DNA from: JBBATK01 sp044228685
Lineage (GTDB): Bacteria > Bacteroidota > Ignavibacteria > Kapaibacteriales > NICIL-2
Assembly (NCBI GenBank): GCA_044228685.1
Contig: JBGAUL010000012.1
Span: forward strand, 48,601 to 112,600
Direction of reading: 5' to 3'
Length of the DNA stretch: 64,000 nucleotides
The translations under genes were made by a program, and so were the position numbers. Shown one piece after another: positions 28,966 through 37,223 of the stretch; position 1 is the first letter of the stretch; every line of letters begins with the position of its first letter. The notes under the pieces were generated by a model. That model did no database searches. It had not been told where the DNA came from and saw nothing but the letters and a program-made list of their open reading frames with translations.

Positions 28966-29081
28966 AAAACCGGTTGCAATCCGCCTCTCGATCTCAGTTG
29001 AGAATTGCCCTTTGGTCCGAGTTATCCAACACTTACAATGTCGGTCGTGATCTTGCGGATAAAAGCCTTATTTTTCCGTTG

Positions 29082-30875
29082 ATGAGCAGCACATCAGAGG
29101 CATTGAATATCGCGGACGTCAATTTCGTTGTCATTGACGTTGAAACCACGGGCATGAGCGGGAGCGCTAATCGCGTTACTGAAATCGCTTGTGTCGTTGT
29201 GCGCGACATGGAGATTCGTCAGACCTTCCATTCACTCGTCAATCCCAGACAGTTCATACCCACGTTTATCGAGCAACTCACGGGTATCACCAATGCAATG
29301 GTGTACAACGCTCCGGAAGAAGCAGAGGTCTTTGCAAAAGTTGGCGAGCTGCTGTCTCTTCCCAATGCCGTCTTTGTCGCGCACAATGTTTCCTTCGATT
29401 GGAACTTCGTCACGAACTCACTGCAGCGTTCTGCCCTTGATGTGCCCGACATCCCTCAGCTCTGCACATGTCGATTAGCCAATCGTTTACTACCTAAAAA
29501 GCAAAAGAAAAATCTTGGTGCAGTCGCGGCACATTTTGACATCAGAATAGAAGGTCGTCACCGTGCCGGCGGCGACGCTGAAGCCACCGCTCGAGTCTTG
29601 ATTGAGTTCTTAGAACAACTCGATTCCGACCACGATATCCAAGACTTAAACGAACTCTTGCAATTCCAACATCGAAGACTTCGCAACTTCCATGCGCCAT
29701 CCAAGGCAATGAAGAAACTTCAGCCTTTGCTAGATGCATTACCTGAAGCTCCCGGAGTGTATTACATGTTGGATTCTGATGGATTCATCATGTACGTTGG
29801 AAAGGCAAAGTCGCTAGCCGACCGCGTTCGCTCGTACTTCCAAATGAGTGCTCAGCATCCTGAGAAGATCGCCAAGATGGTGAAGAAGGTTGACTCGATT
29901 CGCTGGGAAGAAACGGGAAGCGAGCTTGGTGCCTTGCTGTTGGAATCTCGCGAGATTAAGAAACACAAGCCTCCGTTCAATACGGTTAGCAAAAAGATTC
30001 GCCGCTATCCCTTCCTGAAGCTGACGACCAACAACGCCTTTCCCACGGTAGAGTTTTGCGATCAGATTCAAAACGACGGGGCAGAGTACTATGGTCCTTT
30101 TTTGTACCGCGGCATGGTCAATGAAGTGCTCGAGACAATCACGCGTAACTTCAAGTTGCGTTTGTGTCTTGATGAATTGAAACCTTCAGAATCAGTACGA
30201 CCCTGCTTCTACCATCATATCCATCGCTGCGGCGCGCCCTGTGCGCTGGTGCAAAGTGCAGATGATTATGAGAGGGAAGTACAGGCAGTTCGGCGTTTCC
30301 TAAGCGGCTATTCTGAAGGTGTCATTGCAATGATTGATCTCGAAATGCAAGCCTGTGCCGAACGTTTAGAGTTTGAGCAGGCGGCGATGCTACGCAATCG
30401 GGCTCGTGAGCTACGACGATTGTTTGAGCGCAAGCACCAAGGGTCAACCGCGGTGAACAAGACGAATCTAATCGTTGTGGTACCGGCATCCGGCGGACCC
30501 CAGAGCGTCGAGCTCTTTTTCCTCCGTCAGGGTTTTCTTGCCAAGCAGCTCATCGTCGGACGTCGTGCCTCGCTCGAACATCTGTATCAACTCGTCAATC
30601 AATTGTATTACAGCGAAAGCTTGTTTGAGCCCGAGCTCAACGCGGTTGAAGTCGACCAGCTGCGCATCGTATCGCAATGGGTCTATCGTAAACGCGATGA
30701 ATCGATTTCGCTGTACGTCGATCATGCAAGTGCTGACGAATTGTACGCGGAATTACGAGAACTCGTTCAGCAGGCATTTATTCCTCAGACGACAGTTGTC
30801 AAAGAGCCGCATCAAGTTCAGTTAGAATTCAACGAACATTATCAATCATCTTACAGTGAGAATTACTCTCAATGA
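29082..30875 (+). CDS. DnaQ-like 3'-5' exonuclease fused to UvrC N-terminal GIY-YIG/UVR region
   Basis: The protein has 597 residues from the ATG at 29082; a TTG 108 bp upstream is less likely. Residues 10-185 are a DEDDh exonuclease (VVIDVETTGMSG, AHNVSFDWNF, HRAGGDAEAT). From about residue 213 a GIY-YIG nuclease domain follows (PEAPGVYYMLDSDG, MYVGKAKSLADRVRSYF), then GPF, the conserved CYYHH-like CFYHHIHRCGAPC, and a UVR motif near 418-455. The C-terminal RNase H-like and HhH domains of full UvrC are absent. The layout matches the known epsilon/UvrC (Cho-like) fusions, which are thought to make the 3' incision in nucleotide excision repair and perhaps trim. The 3' end overlaps uppP by 4 bp (ATGA), so the two are translationally coupled. 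Confidence 0.88.
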   Translation: MSSTSEALNIADVNFVVIDVETTGMSGSANRVTEIACVVVRDMEIRQTFHSLVNPRQFIPTFIEQLTGITNAMVYNAPEEAEVFAKVGELLSLPNAVFVAHNVSFDWNFVTNSLQRSALDVPDIPQLCTCRLANRLLPKKQKKNLGAVAAHFDIRIEGRHRAGGDAEATARVLIEFLEQLDSDHDIQDLNELLQFQHRRLRNFHAPSKAMKKLQPLLDALPEAPGVYYMLDSDGFIMYVGKAKSLADRVRSYFQMSAQHPEKIAKMVKKVDSIRWEETGSELGALLLESREIKKHKPPFNTVSKKIRRYPFLKLTTNNAFPTVEFCDQIQNDGAEYYGPFLYRGMVNEVLETITRNFKLRLCLDELKPSESVRPCFYHHIHRCGAPCALVQSADDYEREVQAVRRFLSGYSEGVIAMIDLEMQACAERLEFEQAAMLRNRARELRRLFERKHQGSTAVNKTNLIVVVPASGGPQSVELFFLRQGFLAKQLIVGRRASLEHLYQLVNQLYYSESLFEPELNAVEVDQLRIVSQWVYRKRDESISLYVDHASADELYAELRELVQQAFIPQTTVVKEPHQVQLEFNEHYQSSYSENYSQ

Positions 30876-31723
30876 ATTTTATCCAAGCCATCATCATTGG
30901 AATAGTACAGGGATTGACAGAGTTTATTCCGGTGAGTAGCACCGCGCACATGACGATTTGTGCACAGCTGATGAAGCTGCAAAACCCAGAGCATCCGGAA
31001 CAATGGACTGCCTTTATGGCAATTGTTCAACTCGGAACATTGGCTGCCGTGCTGCTCTATTTTGCTGCAGATATTAAATCGATAGCGATGAGCTGGATCA
31101 AGGAAAATGTAGGAGAGCGTCGTAGTTTTTCCCAGCAGTCGGATGATGCAAAGATGGGCTGGCTCGTAATTCTGGGATCGGTGCCGATTGTGGTGATTGG
31201 CTTTGCACTGAAGAAGATCATTGAAGGTAAGTTGACAAAAGATCTAACACTAATCGCAACCATGCTGATTGTCGTTTCGCTTGTGCTCATCGTTGCCGAG
31301 CGCGCCGCAAAACAGAAGCGCATGCTTGCTGATTTGTCGTGGAAAGATGCGATTGTGATTGGACTAGCTCAGTGTTTTGCATTGGTTCCGGGTACGTCTC
31401 GTTCAGGCTCGACCATTGCAGCCGGACTATTCCTCGGCATTGAGCGTGAAGCCGCGGCACGCTTTTCGTTTCTGCTGAGCATACCTGCTGTTTTCGCCAG
31501 TGGTGTTTACGAGTGTTACAAAGCACTTCCGACCATCTCAAGTGCAGATCTCACGAGTCTTGTTGTTGCAACTCTTGTCGCATGGATCGTCGGTTATCTC
31601 TCCATTGCTTTTCTGCTTCGCTACTTGCGCACGCACTCATTGATGCTGTTCATTGTCTACCGTGTCGTGCTGGCAATTGTAGTTTTTGCTCTGCTGAGCA
31701 ACGGTACTTTAAGTGCTCTATAA
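30872..31723 (+). CDS. uppP: Undecaprenyl-diphosphate phosphatase
   Basis: This 283-residue inner-membrane protein recycles undecaprenyl pyrophosphate to the monophosphate carrier used for peptidoglycan and surface glycans. The two family motifs are intact: GIVQGLTEFIPVSSTAHM at the start and VPGTSRSGSTIAAGLFLG in the middle, with about eight membrane helices. Length is normal. Its start overlaps the stop of the DnaQ/UvrC fusion, and folA follows after 15 bp, so the three form one operon. In older usage the family is BacA, giving bacitracin resistance when overexpressed. Confidence 0.95.
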   Translation: MNFIQAIIIGIVQGLTEFIPVSSTAHMTICAQLMKLQNPEHPEQWTAFMAIVQLGTLAAVLLYFAADIKSIAMSWIKENVGERRSFSQQSDDAKMGWLVILGSVPIVVIGFALKKIIEGKLTKDLTLIATMLIVVSLVLIVAERAAKQKRMLADLSWKDAIVIGLAQCFALVPGTSRSGSTIAAGLFLGIEREAAARFSFLLSIPAVFASGVYECYKALPTISSADLTSLVVATLVAWIVGYLSIAFLLRYLRTHSLMLFIVYRVVLAIVVFALLSNGTLSAL

Positions 31724-31738
31724 TCCATCGCAAAGCCT

Positions 31739-32239
31739 ATGATCGTTTCAGCACTCGTGGCCATGGATCGCAATCGTGGCATTGGAAACAAGAAACAACT
31801 TCCTTGGAAACTGTCGGATGATTTGAAGCTGTTTAAGCAACGGACGCTGGGTCATCACATAGTGATGGGCAGAACGACGGCAGAAGGCATTGGCAAAGCA
31901 CTTCCAGGACGTAGCACAATCATCGTTAGCCGTAGCTCGAATTCCAGCGTGGAAGGTTGTGATCTTGTTCACTCAGTCGAAGAGGCTCTTCAGCTTGCTG
32001 CATCCCGTGGCGAAGAGGAGTGTTTTATTTGCGGTGGGGAAGAGTTGTATCGCGCAGCCATGCCATTTGTAAAGCGAATTTATCTCAGCAAAGTTGAGGC
32101 GGAGATTGAGGCTGATCGTCATTTCCCGCCGGTAGACCTCAGCGATTGGCACTGCACTGATCGCGTCGAGTACGAACAAAGCGAACGCAATCAATATGCC
32201 TTCGTTGTTGAAGTGTGGGATGCGCCGGAGATTGGCTAG
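31739..32239 (+). CDS. folA: Dihydrofolate reductase
   Basis: This 166-residue enzyme reduces dihydrofolate to tetrahydrofolate with NADPH. The start VSALVAMDRNRGIGNKKQLP is followed by WKLSDDLKLF, holding the active-site Trp and Asp. HHIVMGRTTAEGIGKALPGR binds the cofactor and the C-terminal half has CFICGGEELYRAAM. It is the last gene of the uppP operon and runs toward the convergent MoxR gene. No thyA is beside it. Confidence 0.95.
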   Translation: MIVSALVAMDRNRGIGNKKQLPWKLSDDLKLFKQRTLGHHIVMGRTTAEGIGKALPGRSTIIVSRSSNSSVEGCDLVHSVEEALQLAASRGEEECFICGGEELYRAAMPFVKRIYLSKVEAEIEADRHFPPVDLSDWHCTDRVEYEQSERNQYAFVVEVWDAPEIG

Positions 32240-32253
32240 TACTGGCCCAGCAA

Positions 32254-33585
32254 TTAATTAGCTGAGAGCTGCGACTTTTCTTGGGCACGCGCTTGCTCAC
32301 GTTCAATTTCTTGGAAGACTTTTGTCATGAGTTGCTCGACGGAAACTTTCAGCTCGCGCACTTCATCTGAGGCCGGAACGAACTCACCGATGAATTTTTC
32401 GAGAGAGCGTCTGTTCTGCATTACCGTCTTATCTATCCCGCCAAAGGTCTCTTTAAACCATTCAACAAAAGTTCGCCGTGCCGGTGTTTGGGTCATTTCA
32501 CCTAGCGACATGTTAATCAACGAATGATCCTCGCGAATATGCATGAGCAAGGTTTCGAAGGCTAGCAGAGTTGAGATTTGATCAAAGCCGTTGGAAGAGA
32601 GCAGAGAATTCTGCACTGTTTGAAAGGCTTTCTTGTACAGACTAATTTCTTCGGGAACACCAACCGTTGCAAACACAAAATAGAGTTTGCTGATATCCTC
32701 GTGCGTCACGTGGGTACGTGCGCGCAGCAAGGCCAGAGCGCGTAAGAGATCGATTGACTTGGCTTGTGTACGCGGTGAAATGTAGAAGTCGTTGTAGTGT
32801 GCTGAGGATTGTCCTTTGTGTGATTCACGCAAGGCTCTATTACGCAGAAACTCAAAGTGACGAACCACTAGATTCATGAAGTACAGATCTTCAGGTTTAA
32901 TGCTGATGCGATACTGATCATCGTAACCGGTGATGATATGGTGCATCTTCATCAGTTCAGCGAAGGGAATATGCGCCGGCGGTGAGACCGTCTTACCACC
33001 ATGTTGCAAATACTTCTGCGCAATCTTAAACTGATTGTACGGTTCTTTGTCGGGAAGAATCAAAGCTTTGAACATGAAGCGGTCAAGTAGCGCTTCTGTC
33101 ACCTCGGTCACTCGCAAGTAATTCGTCGAAGCAATCACGGTATGAATTGCGGCCGGAGCATTCTGAACACCGCGAATCAAGCGACGTTCATTGAGCAATG
33201 AGAGAAGTGCGCGAAGGGTAAAATCGTTGGCGTCGAAAATTTCATCGATGAAGCCAAACTCAGACTCAACCAGTGAGCCGGTTGTGTTGTGCTTGATGAT
33301 ACCGGTCTTCAGCAATTCGATGTCCAGACCACCGAAGAATGTATCCGGTTGCTGCTCCTTACTGGCTTGTACGCGGAAGATTCGAGCGCCGTCGAACATC
33401 CCAAAAATTTGTTCGGCGAGTAGGGTTTTACCGACACCGGTACGACTTTGAAGCAACATGTGCTCTCCGGTGAGGAGGGCGCAAAAGGCTTGTTCGATGA
33501 CTTCCTCGCGGTTCACGACCCGCTGACCGATGAATTGAGCTGCCGCCTTGAGTTTGAGGGAGATTTCCTCGATTGACAGTTGCAT
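32254..33585 (-). CDS. MoxR-family AAA+ ATPase (RavA-like)
   Basis: The protein has 443 residues from the ATG at 33585 (MQLSIEEISLKL). A longer frame begins with GTG at 33663, but the added residues show no family similarity. Walker A is SRTGVGKTLLAEQ, Walker B is FGFIDEIFDAND, sensor 1 is TVIASTNYLR, and the C-terminal lid region has ISPRTQAKSIDLLRALALLR. MoxR proteins are chaperone-like ATPases that usually work with a von Willebrand A partner; none is adjacent here. The C-terminal 80 residues are helical and Glu-rich, possibly an oligomerisation or partner-binding tail. Confidence 0.85.
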   Translation of the reverse strand: MQLSIEEISLKLKAAAQFIGQRVVNREEVIEQAFCALLTGEHMLLQSRTGVGKTLLAEQIFGMFDGARIFRVQASKEQQPDTFFGGLDIELLKTGIIKHNTTGSLVESEFGFIDEIFDANDFTLRALLSLLNERRLIRGVQNAPAAIHTVIASTNYLRVTEVTEALLDRFMFKALILPDKEPYNQFKIAQKYLQHGGKTVSPPAHIPFAELMKMHHIITGYDDQYRISIKPEDLYFMNLVVRHFEFLRNRALRESHKGQSSAHYNDFYISPRTQAKSIDLLRALALLRARTHVTHEDISKLYFVFATVGVPEEISLYKKAFQTVQNSLLSSNGFDQISTLLAFETLLMHIREDHSLINMSLGEMTQTPARRTFVEWFKETFGGIDKTVMQNRRSLEKFIGEFVPASDEVRELKVSVEQLMTKVFQEIEREQARAQEKSQLSAN

Positions 33586-33850
33586 GCGTCCCCTTGTCCC
33601 TTTGTTCAGGACTAAATATACACAGCAACGAGCAATGCACCCACCTAGTCGCTCGTATTGCACAGGTTGGAGTCAAAATTTTAGGAAAATTGCTCGTTTG
33701 ACAATCTTTTTCAAAGATCAGAGGATATTTTCAGGCCAGGGAACGGGATCAATTCGAGCATTAAAAACAAATCAATCACGCACTATTTTTTGGTCAATTC
33801 AATCCTGCATTCTATTTTTGCTGTCCGATCAAATCAGCGCAGGAAATATC

Positions 33851-34162
33851 ATGAAAGCAATTGTCGAAATAGCCGGTAAACAATTTCAGGTCAAGGCACA
33901 AGATCGTGTCGTCGTGCCATTTCTGGCCGGAAACCCGGAAGACACAGTCGAGTTCACGACGATTTTTGCGTCGATCGATGGTGACAAGACCACAATCGGT
34001 ACGCCTACATTGAGCGGAACGGTAAGTGCGAAGATTCTTGAGCACGGTCGTGGCGATAAGATTCTTGTATTCAAGAAGCGTCGTCGTAAGGGCTACCAGA
34101 AGATGAACGGTCACCGTCAAGATTTTACAAAAATTGAAATAACGAACGTCAGCGTAGGCTGA
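33851..34162 (+). CDS. rplU: 50S ribosomal protein L21
   Basis: The protein has 103 residues from the ATG at 33851 (MKAIVEIAGKQFQV); the open frame extends much further upstream without family similarity. The C-terminal KKRRRKGYQKMNGHRQDFTK is the conserved rRNA-binding segment. rpmA follows after 10 bp, the standard rplU-rpmA operon. Confidence 0.97.
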   Translation: MKAIVEIAGKQFQVKAQDRVVVPFLAGNPEDTVEFTTIFASIDGDKTTIGTPTLSGTVSAKILEHGRGDKILVFKKRRRKGYQKMNGHRQDFTKIEITNVSVG

Positions 34163-34172
34163 GTATAAAGCT

Positions 34173-34433
34173 ATGGCACATAAAAAAGGAGCCGGTTCAA
34201 CGAAGAATGGTCGCGATTCAAATGCACAGCGACTGGGAATCAAGCGTTTCGGTGGACAGTCAGTTACTGCCGGAAACATCATTGCACGTCAAAACGGTAC
34301 GCACTGGCATCCAGGCGTAAATGTTGGCGTTGGCAAAGATTATACGATTTTTGCATTGGTTGACGGCGTCGTAAAATTCGAACGCAAGGACCGTAAGAGA
34401 TTGAAAATTTCCGTTTATCCGGAAGCTGTCTAA
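34173..34433 (+). CDS. rpmA: 50S ribosomal protein L27
   Basis: The protein has 86 residues with the classic start MAHKKGAGSTKNGRDSNAQR and then GQSVTAGNIIARQNGTHWHPG. There is no Firmicutes-type N-terminal extension needing Prp cleavage. It is the second gene of the rplU operon and is followed by an intrinsic terminator. Confidence 0.97.
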   Translation: MAHKKGAGSTKNGRDSNAQRLGIKRFGGQSVTAGNIIARQNGTHWHPGVNVGVGKDYTIFALVDGVVKFERKDRKRLKISVYPEAV

Positions 34434-34460
34434 AACTTCGTCATGTGTACTTGTTGATTG

Positions 34461-34500
34461 AATACCCTGTTCTGAATTTCTGAGTAGGGTATTTTTTTTT
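34461..34500 (+). terminator. Intrinsic terminator of rplU-rpmA
   Basis: An 8-bp stem (aataccct at 34461-34468 with agggtatt at 34486-34493) is followed by a long T run reaching 34500. Confidence 0.85.
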
Positions 34501-34563
34501 CGTGCTGATTCAGCCGCCGCAGTTCACCATCTATCCACTCATTGACCACATCTGGAGACGTCC

Positions 34564-35496
34564 ATGAAAGTTACTGTAATCGGTGCCGGAAACGTCGGCG
34601 CCACCGCAGCCCAACATCTCGCATACTACGAGATGGCAGAAGAAGTTGTAATTGTAGACATTGCAGAAGGTATTCCACAAGGTAAGGGTTTGGACATGTA
34701 CGAGTCGATGCCGGTATTGGCATCAGACACACGTATTGTTGGAACCAATGGTTATGATGAAACCGCAGGATCAGATTTTGTTATCATGACTGCCGGACTT
34801 GCACGCAAGCCAGGTATGAGCCGTGACGACTTGCTTTCAGCAAACGCGAAGATCGTTTCGTCGTGCGTTGAGCAAGCATATGCAAAATCACCAAACGCAT
34901 TCTTCATCGTGGTATCGAATCCACTTGATATCATGACCTATCTCACGCTGCGTCGTACCGGTGCTGCGAAGAACAAGGTTATTGGTATGGCTGGTGTGTT
35001 GGATACAGCTCGTTACCGTACCTTCATCTCAATGGAACTCAACTGTTCAGTTGAAGATGTTCAAGCATTGTTGCTTGGAGGTCACGGTGATTCAATGGTG
35101 CCACTGCCAAGTTATACAACTGTAGCTGGTATTCCGTTGACACAGTTGTTGTCTGAAGAGCGCATCAATGCTATCGTTGATCGCACCAAAGCTGGCGGTA
35201 TCGAAATCGTGAACTACCTCAAGACCGGTTCTGCGTACTACGCACCATCAGCTTCAGCTGTTCAAATGGTTGAGAGTATTGCAAAGAACAAGCGTCGCAT
35301 TCTTCCTTGCGCAGTTATGCTCGACGGTGAATACGGCTTGAGCGGCGTCTGTGTAGGCGTTCCGGTGAAGCTTGGTTCAAACGGTGTTGAACAAATTCTT
35401 GAAATCAAGTTGAGCGATTCAGAACAAGCATTACTCAACAAGTCAGCAGAAGATGTTCGCGTCAATATTGCGAAGCTCCAAGAGATGGGATTCTAA
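34564..35496 (+). CDS. mdh: NAD-dependent malate dehydrogenase (LDH-like type)
   Basis: This 310-residue enzyme interconverts malate and oxaloacetate in the TCA cycle. The N-terminus MKVTVIGAGNVGATAAQHL binds NAD. The loop MTAGLARKPGMSRDDLL has the substrate Arg residues typical of malate rather than lactate specificity, and the catalytic His lies in LLLGGHGDSMVPLPSY. The sequence type is that of Chlorobi and related bacteria. It stands as a single-gene unit with terminators on both sides. Confidence 0.95.
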   Translation: MKVTVIGAGNVGATAAQHLAYYEMAEEVVIVDIAEGIPQGKGLDMYESMPVLASDTRIVGTNGYDETAGSDFVIMTAGLARKPGMSRDDLLSANAKIVSSCVEQAYAKSPNAFFIVVSNPLDIMTYLTLRRTGAAKNKVIGMAGVLDTARYRTFISMELNCSVEDVQALLLGGHGDSMVPLPSYTTVAGIPLTQLLSEERINAIVDRTKAGGIEIVNYLKTGSAYYAPSASAVQMVESIAKNKRRILPCAVMLDGEYGLSGVCVGVPVKLGSNGVEQILEIKLSDSEQALLNKSAEDVRVNIAKLQEMGF

Positions 35497-35875
35497 ATAG
35501 ACCGACACTGTGCGAAGATTATTATCAAGCGAGCTACTCATTGCGAGTAGCTCGCTTTTTTTGTGTGCGGTAGTGAGTGTGAAGGTCACGACGTAGTGAA
35601 TGCGTTAGTCACACTCGACGAAGACTATGAAACAAGATTCATTTCTTGCGATTATTATCTACGAAGCATTTGCAAACCACTCTGGGATATCCAAGCGTAT
35701 TGCTACTCGTGTTATGAATGATGCCAAAACTGTCAGCGCGCCGTTCTTCTTCGTCCGGACGCTGCGGAACGTCAGATGACAGCGTGACGGGGAACGGAGC
35801 CGGACGCGACTCCACTCCCGTTACTCATGATCAAAACACGGTAACAACATGTATCACATTGATTGAGGATATTCT
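35497..35875 (+). promoter_or_regulatory. Intergenic region with switch-like inverted repeats
   Basis: This gap contains the mdh terminator and, near the next gene, a dense set of inverted repeats. Set A pairs 35752-35758 with 35800-35806 (7 bp) and, stacked on it, 35759-35764 with 35780-35785 (6 bp). Set B pairs 35784-35791 with 35817-35824 (8 bp, one G-U) and 35796-35802 with 35807-35813 (one mismatch). A and B cannot form together. A 50-codon frame (35627-35779) is open but unsupported. The Shine-Dalgarno of the next gene (gaggat) lies at about 35865. The function is unknown. Confidence 0.4.
35527..35562 (+). terminator. Intrinsic terminator after mdh
   Basis: A perfect 13-bp stem (35527-35539 with 35545-35557, 5-nt loop) leads into an uninterrupted T run, 30 bp after the mdh stop. 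Confidence 0.9.
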
Positions 35876-37171
35876 ATGAAACGCCTTTTCATTCTCTGCT
35901 TGAGTTTAGTGCTGGCTTGGTCACTCTCGCTCAGCGCCTCTGCCGGTCCCCCCGGACTATTTCCCGCACTCATCGATCTCGTAAAACCCGACGTGAGTTT
36001 TCACATGGACTGTGCAGGTGTCTTTAGTGGCACTGCAACAGACAAACCGGACGTTGCAACGCAGCGCGCCAACCTGGCTATCATGTTGCTGGATGCATCG
36101 TCGACAAATTTCGCGTTGACGCATTCAGCGATTACGCCAGGTACAACGGTCTCTGCGACTTGGCAATTGAAACCAATAGACTACTCGAAACCCGGTATCG
36201 CGATTGTGCACTTTCGCGACATGGCATCCAACGATTCAACCGTAACATTTACATACACACCCCGGCAACTCACTGTGAGTCCGGTCACGGTTGCTGCATT
36301 GTATCCCGGGAAGGATACAACGCTGTTGGTACCACTTATTAACCGCTCTGGAGATAGTCTTCGCTTGCGCTCAGTAAGTCTCGCAAAAAACAACGGTAGC
36401 TTCACACTCGACGCTTCAACGCCAACAGACATTCTGATGCGCAAAGGTGATACGGTGTGGGTAACAATGCATTTCAAAGCAACACAATCAGGTCAGTACT
36501 CGGATACGCTCCGCATCGGACTTGGATGTGACGTCTTGAATGTTCAACTCAGTTCATTGTCCGCCAGTGTTGGAACGCTTGAGCTGGTCGTCAACGATGT
36601 CGACTTTCTCTTACGCAAAGCCAAGACTGTTTGGAACCAAGATCTCACTGCGAAGAACAACGGCAACCTGGCTGCCACGATAAGTTCTATTCAACTCAAG
36701 AGTGGCAACCAGAGTTTTCAACTCAAAAACCTCATTAGTCTGCCGGTAACCGTTGCACCCGGTGCGCAGATTAAACTCGCCGATGTGGAGTTCGCTCCGC
36801 TCGTTGCGGGAAAGTGGTTGGACAATGTTAGCTATGATGTGGTTGAAGATCTTGTTGGACCAATCTCAACACCGGTTATCAAGGCTGAGTCTGAAGATAA
36901 TGTATCGGTGGTCGAGGAGAACGTAGCACCGGCTGTGAGTCTGTATCCAATGCCGGTCAACGATGTTCTCATCGTTAATAATACCCGCGGCGAAAGTGCT
37001 TCGCTGCTTGTGGAGTTGTTTGATGTACACGGACAACGTGTTGCGTCGGAAGCAAGCTCCGGAGGAGGTCAAGTTCAATTGTCGCTTCGACAGTTTGATA
37101 GCGGTTTGTACATCTGTCGCGTCAATAGCGGCGGGATGGAGTCAGTTCATCGGGTTTACATTGTTCGGTAG
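35876..37171 (+). CDS. Secreted protein with T9SS C-terminal sorting domain
   Basis: The protein has 431 residues and a gaggat Shine-Dalgarno. The signal peptide is MKRLFILCLSLVLAWSLSL, then SASAG. The middle looks like immunoglobulin-like beta domains (for example VALYPGKDTTLLVPLINRSG and TVAPGAQIKLADVEFAPLVAG), similar to choice-of-anchor or CARDB-type modules. The last 80 residues are a type A T9SS sorting domain: VSLYPMPVNDVLIV, VELFDVHGQRV, FDSGLYICRVNSG and a closing VHRVYIVR. The protein should cross the outer membrane by the type IX machinery and be anchored or released. No catalytic motif is seen and the role is unknown. The structured leader upstream may regulate it. Confidence 0.85.
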   Translation: MKRLFILCLSLVLAWSLSLSASAGPPGLFPALIDLVKPDVSFHMDCAGVFSGTATDKPDVATQRANLAIMLLDASSTNFALTHSAITPGTTVSATWQLKPIDYSKPGIAIVHFRDMASNDSTVTFTYTPRQLTVSPVTVAALYPGKDTTLLVPLINRSGDSLRLRSVSLAKNNGSFTLDASTPTDILMRKGDTVWVTMHFKATQSGQYSDTLRIGLGCDVLNVQLSSLSASVGTLELVVNDVDFLLRKAKTVWNQDLTAKNNGNLAATISSIQLKSGNQSFQLKNLISLPVTVAPGAQIKLADVEFAPLVAGKWLDNVSYDVVEDLVGPISTPVIKAESEDNVSVVEENVAPAVSLYPMPVNDVLIVNNTRGESASLLVELFDVHGQRVASEASSGGGQVQLSLRQFDSGLYICRVNSGGMESVHRVYIVR

Positions 37172-37186
37172 GATTGTCCCGTTGAT

Positions 37187-37221
37187 AAGGCGCTGTCTTC
37201 ACCCGGACGGCGCCTTTTTTA
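37187..37221 (+). terminator. Intrinsic terminator after the T9SS cargo gene
   Basis: The stem aaggcgc (37187-37193) pairs with gcgcctt (37210-37216), extended inward by three more pairs, and is followed by T residues. It lies 15 bp after the stop codon and just before the end of the convergent DUF255 gene. Confidence 0.8.
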
Positions 37222-37223
37222 TT

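Noticed and set aside
35627..35779. 50-codon open frame before the T9SS cargo gene
   Set aside because: No Shine-Dalgarno, no recognisable family, and its 3' third coincides with the inverted repeats.
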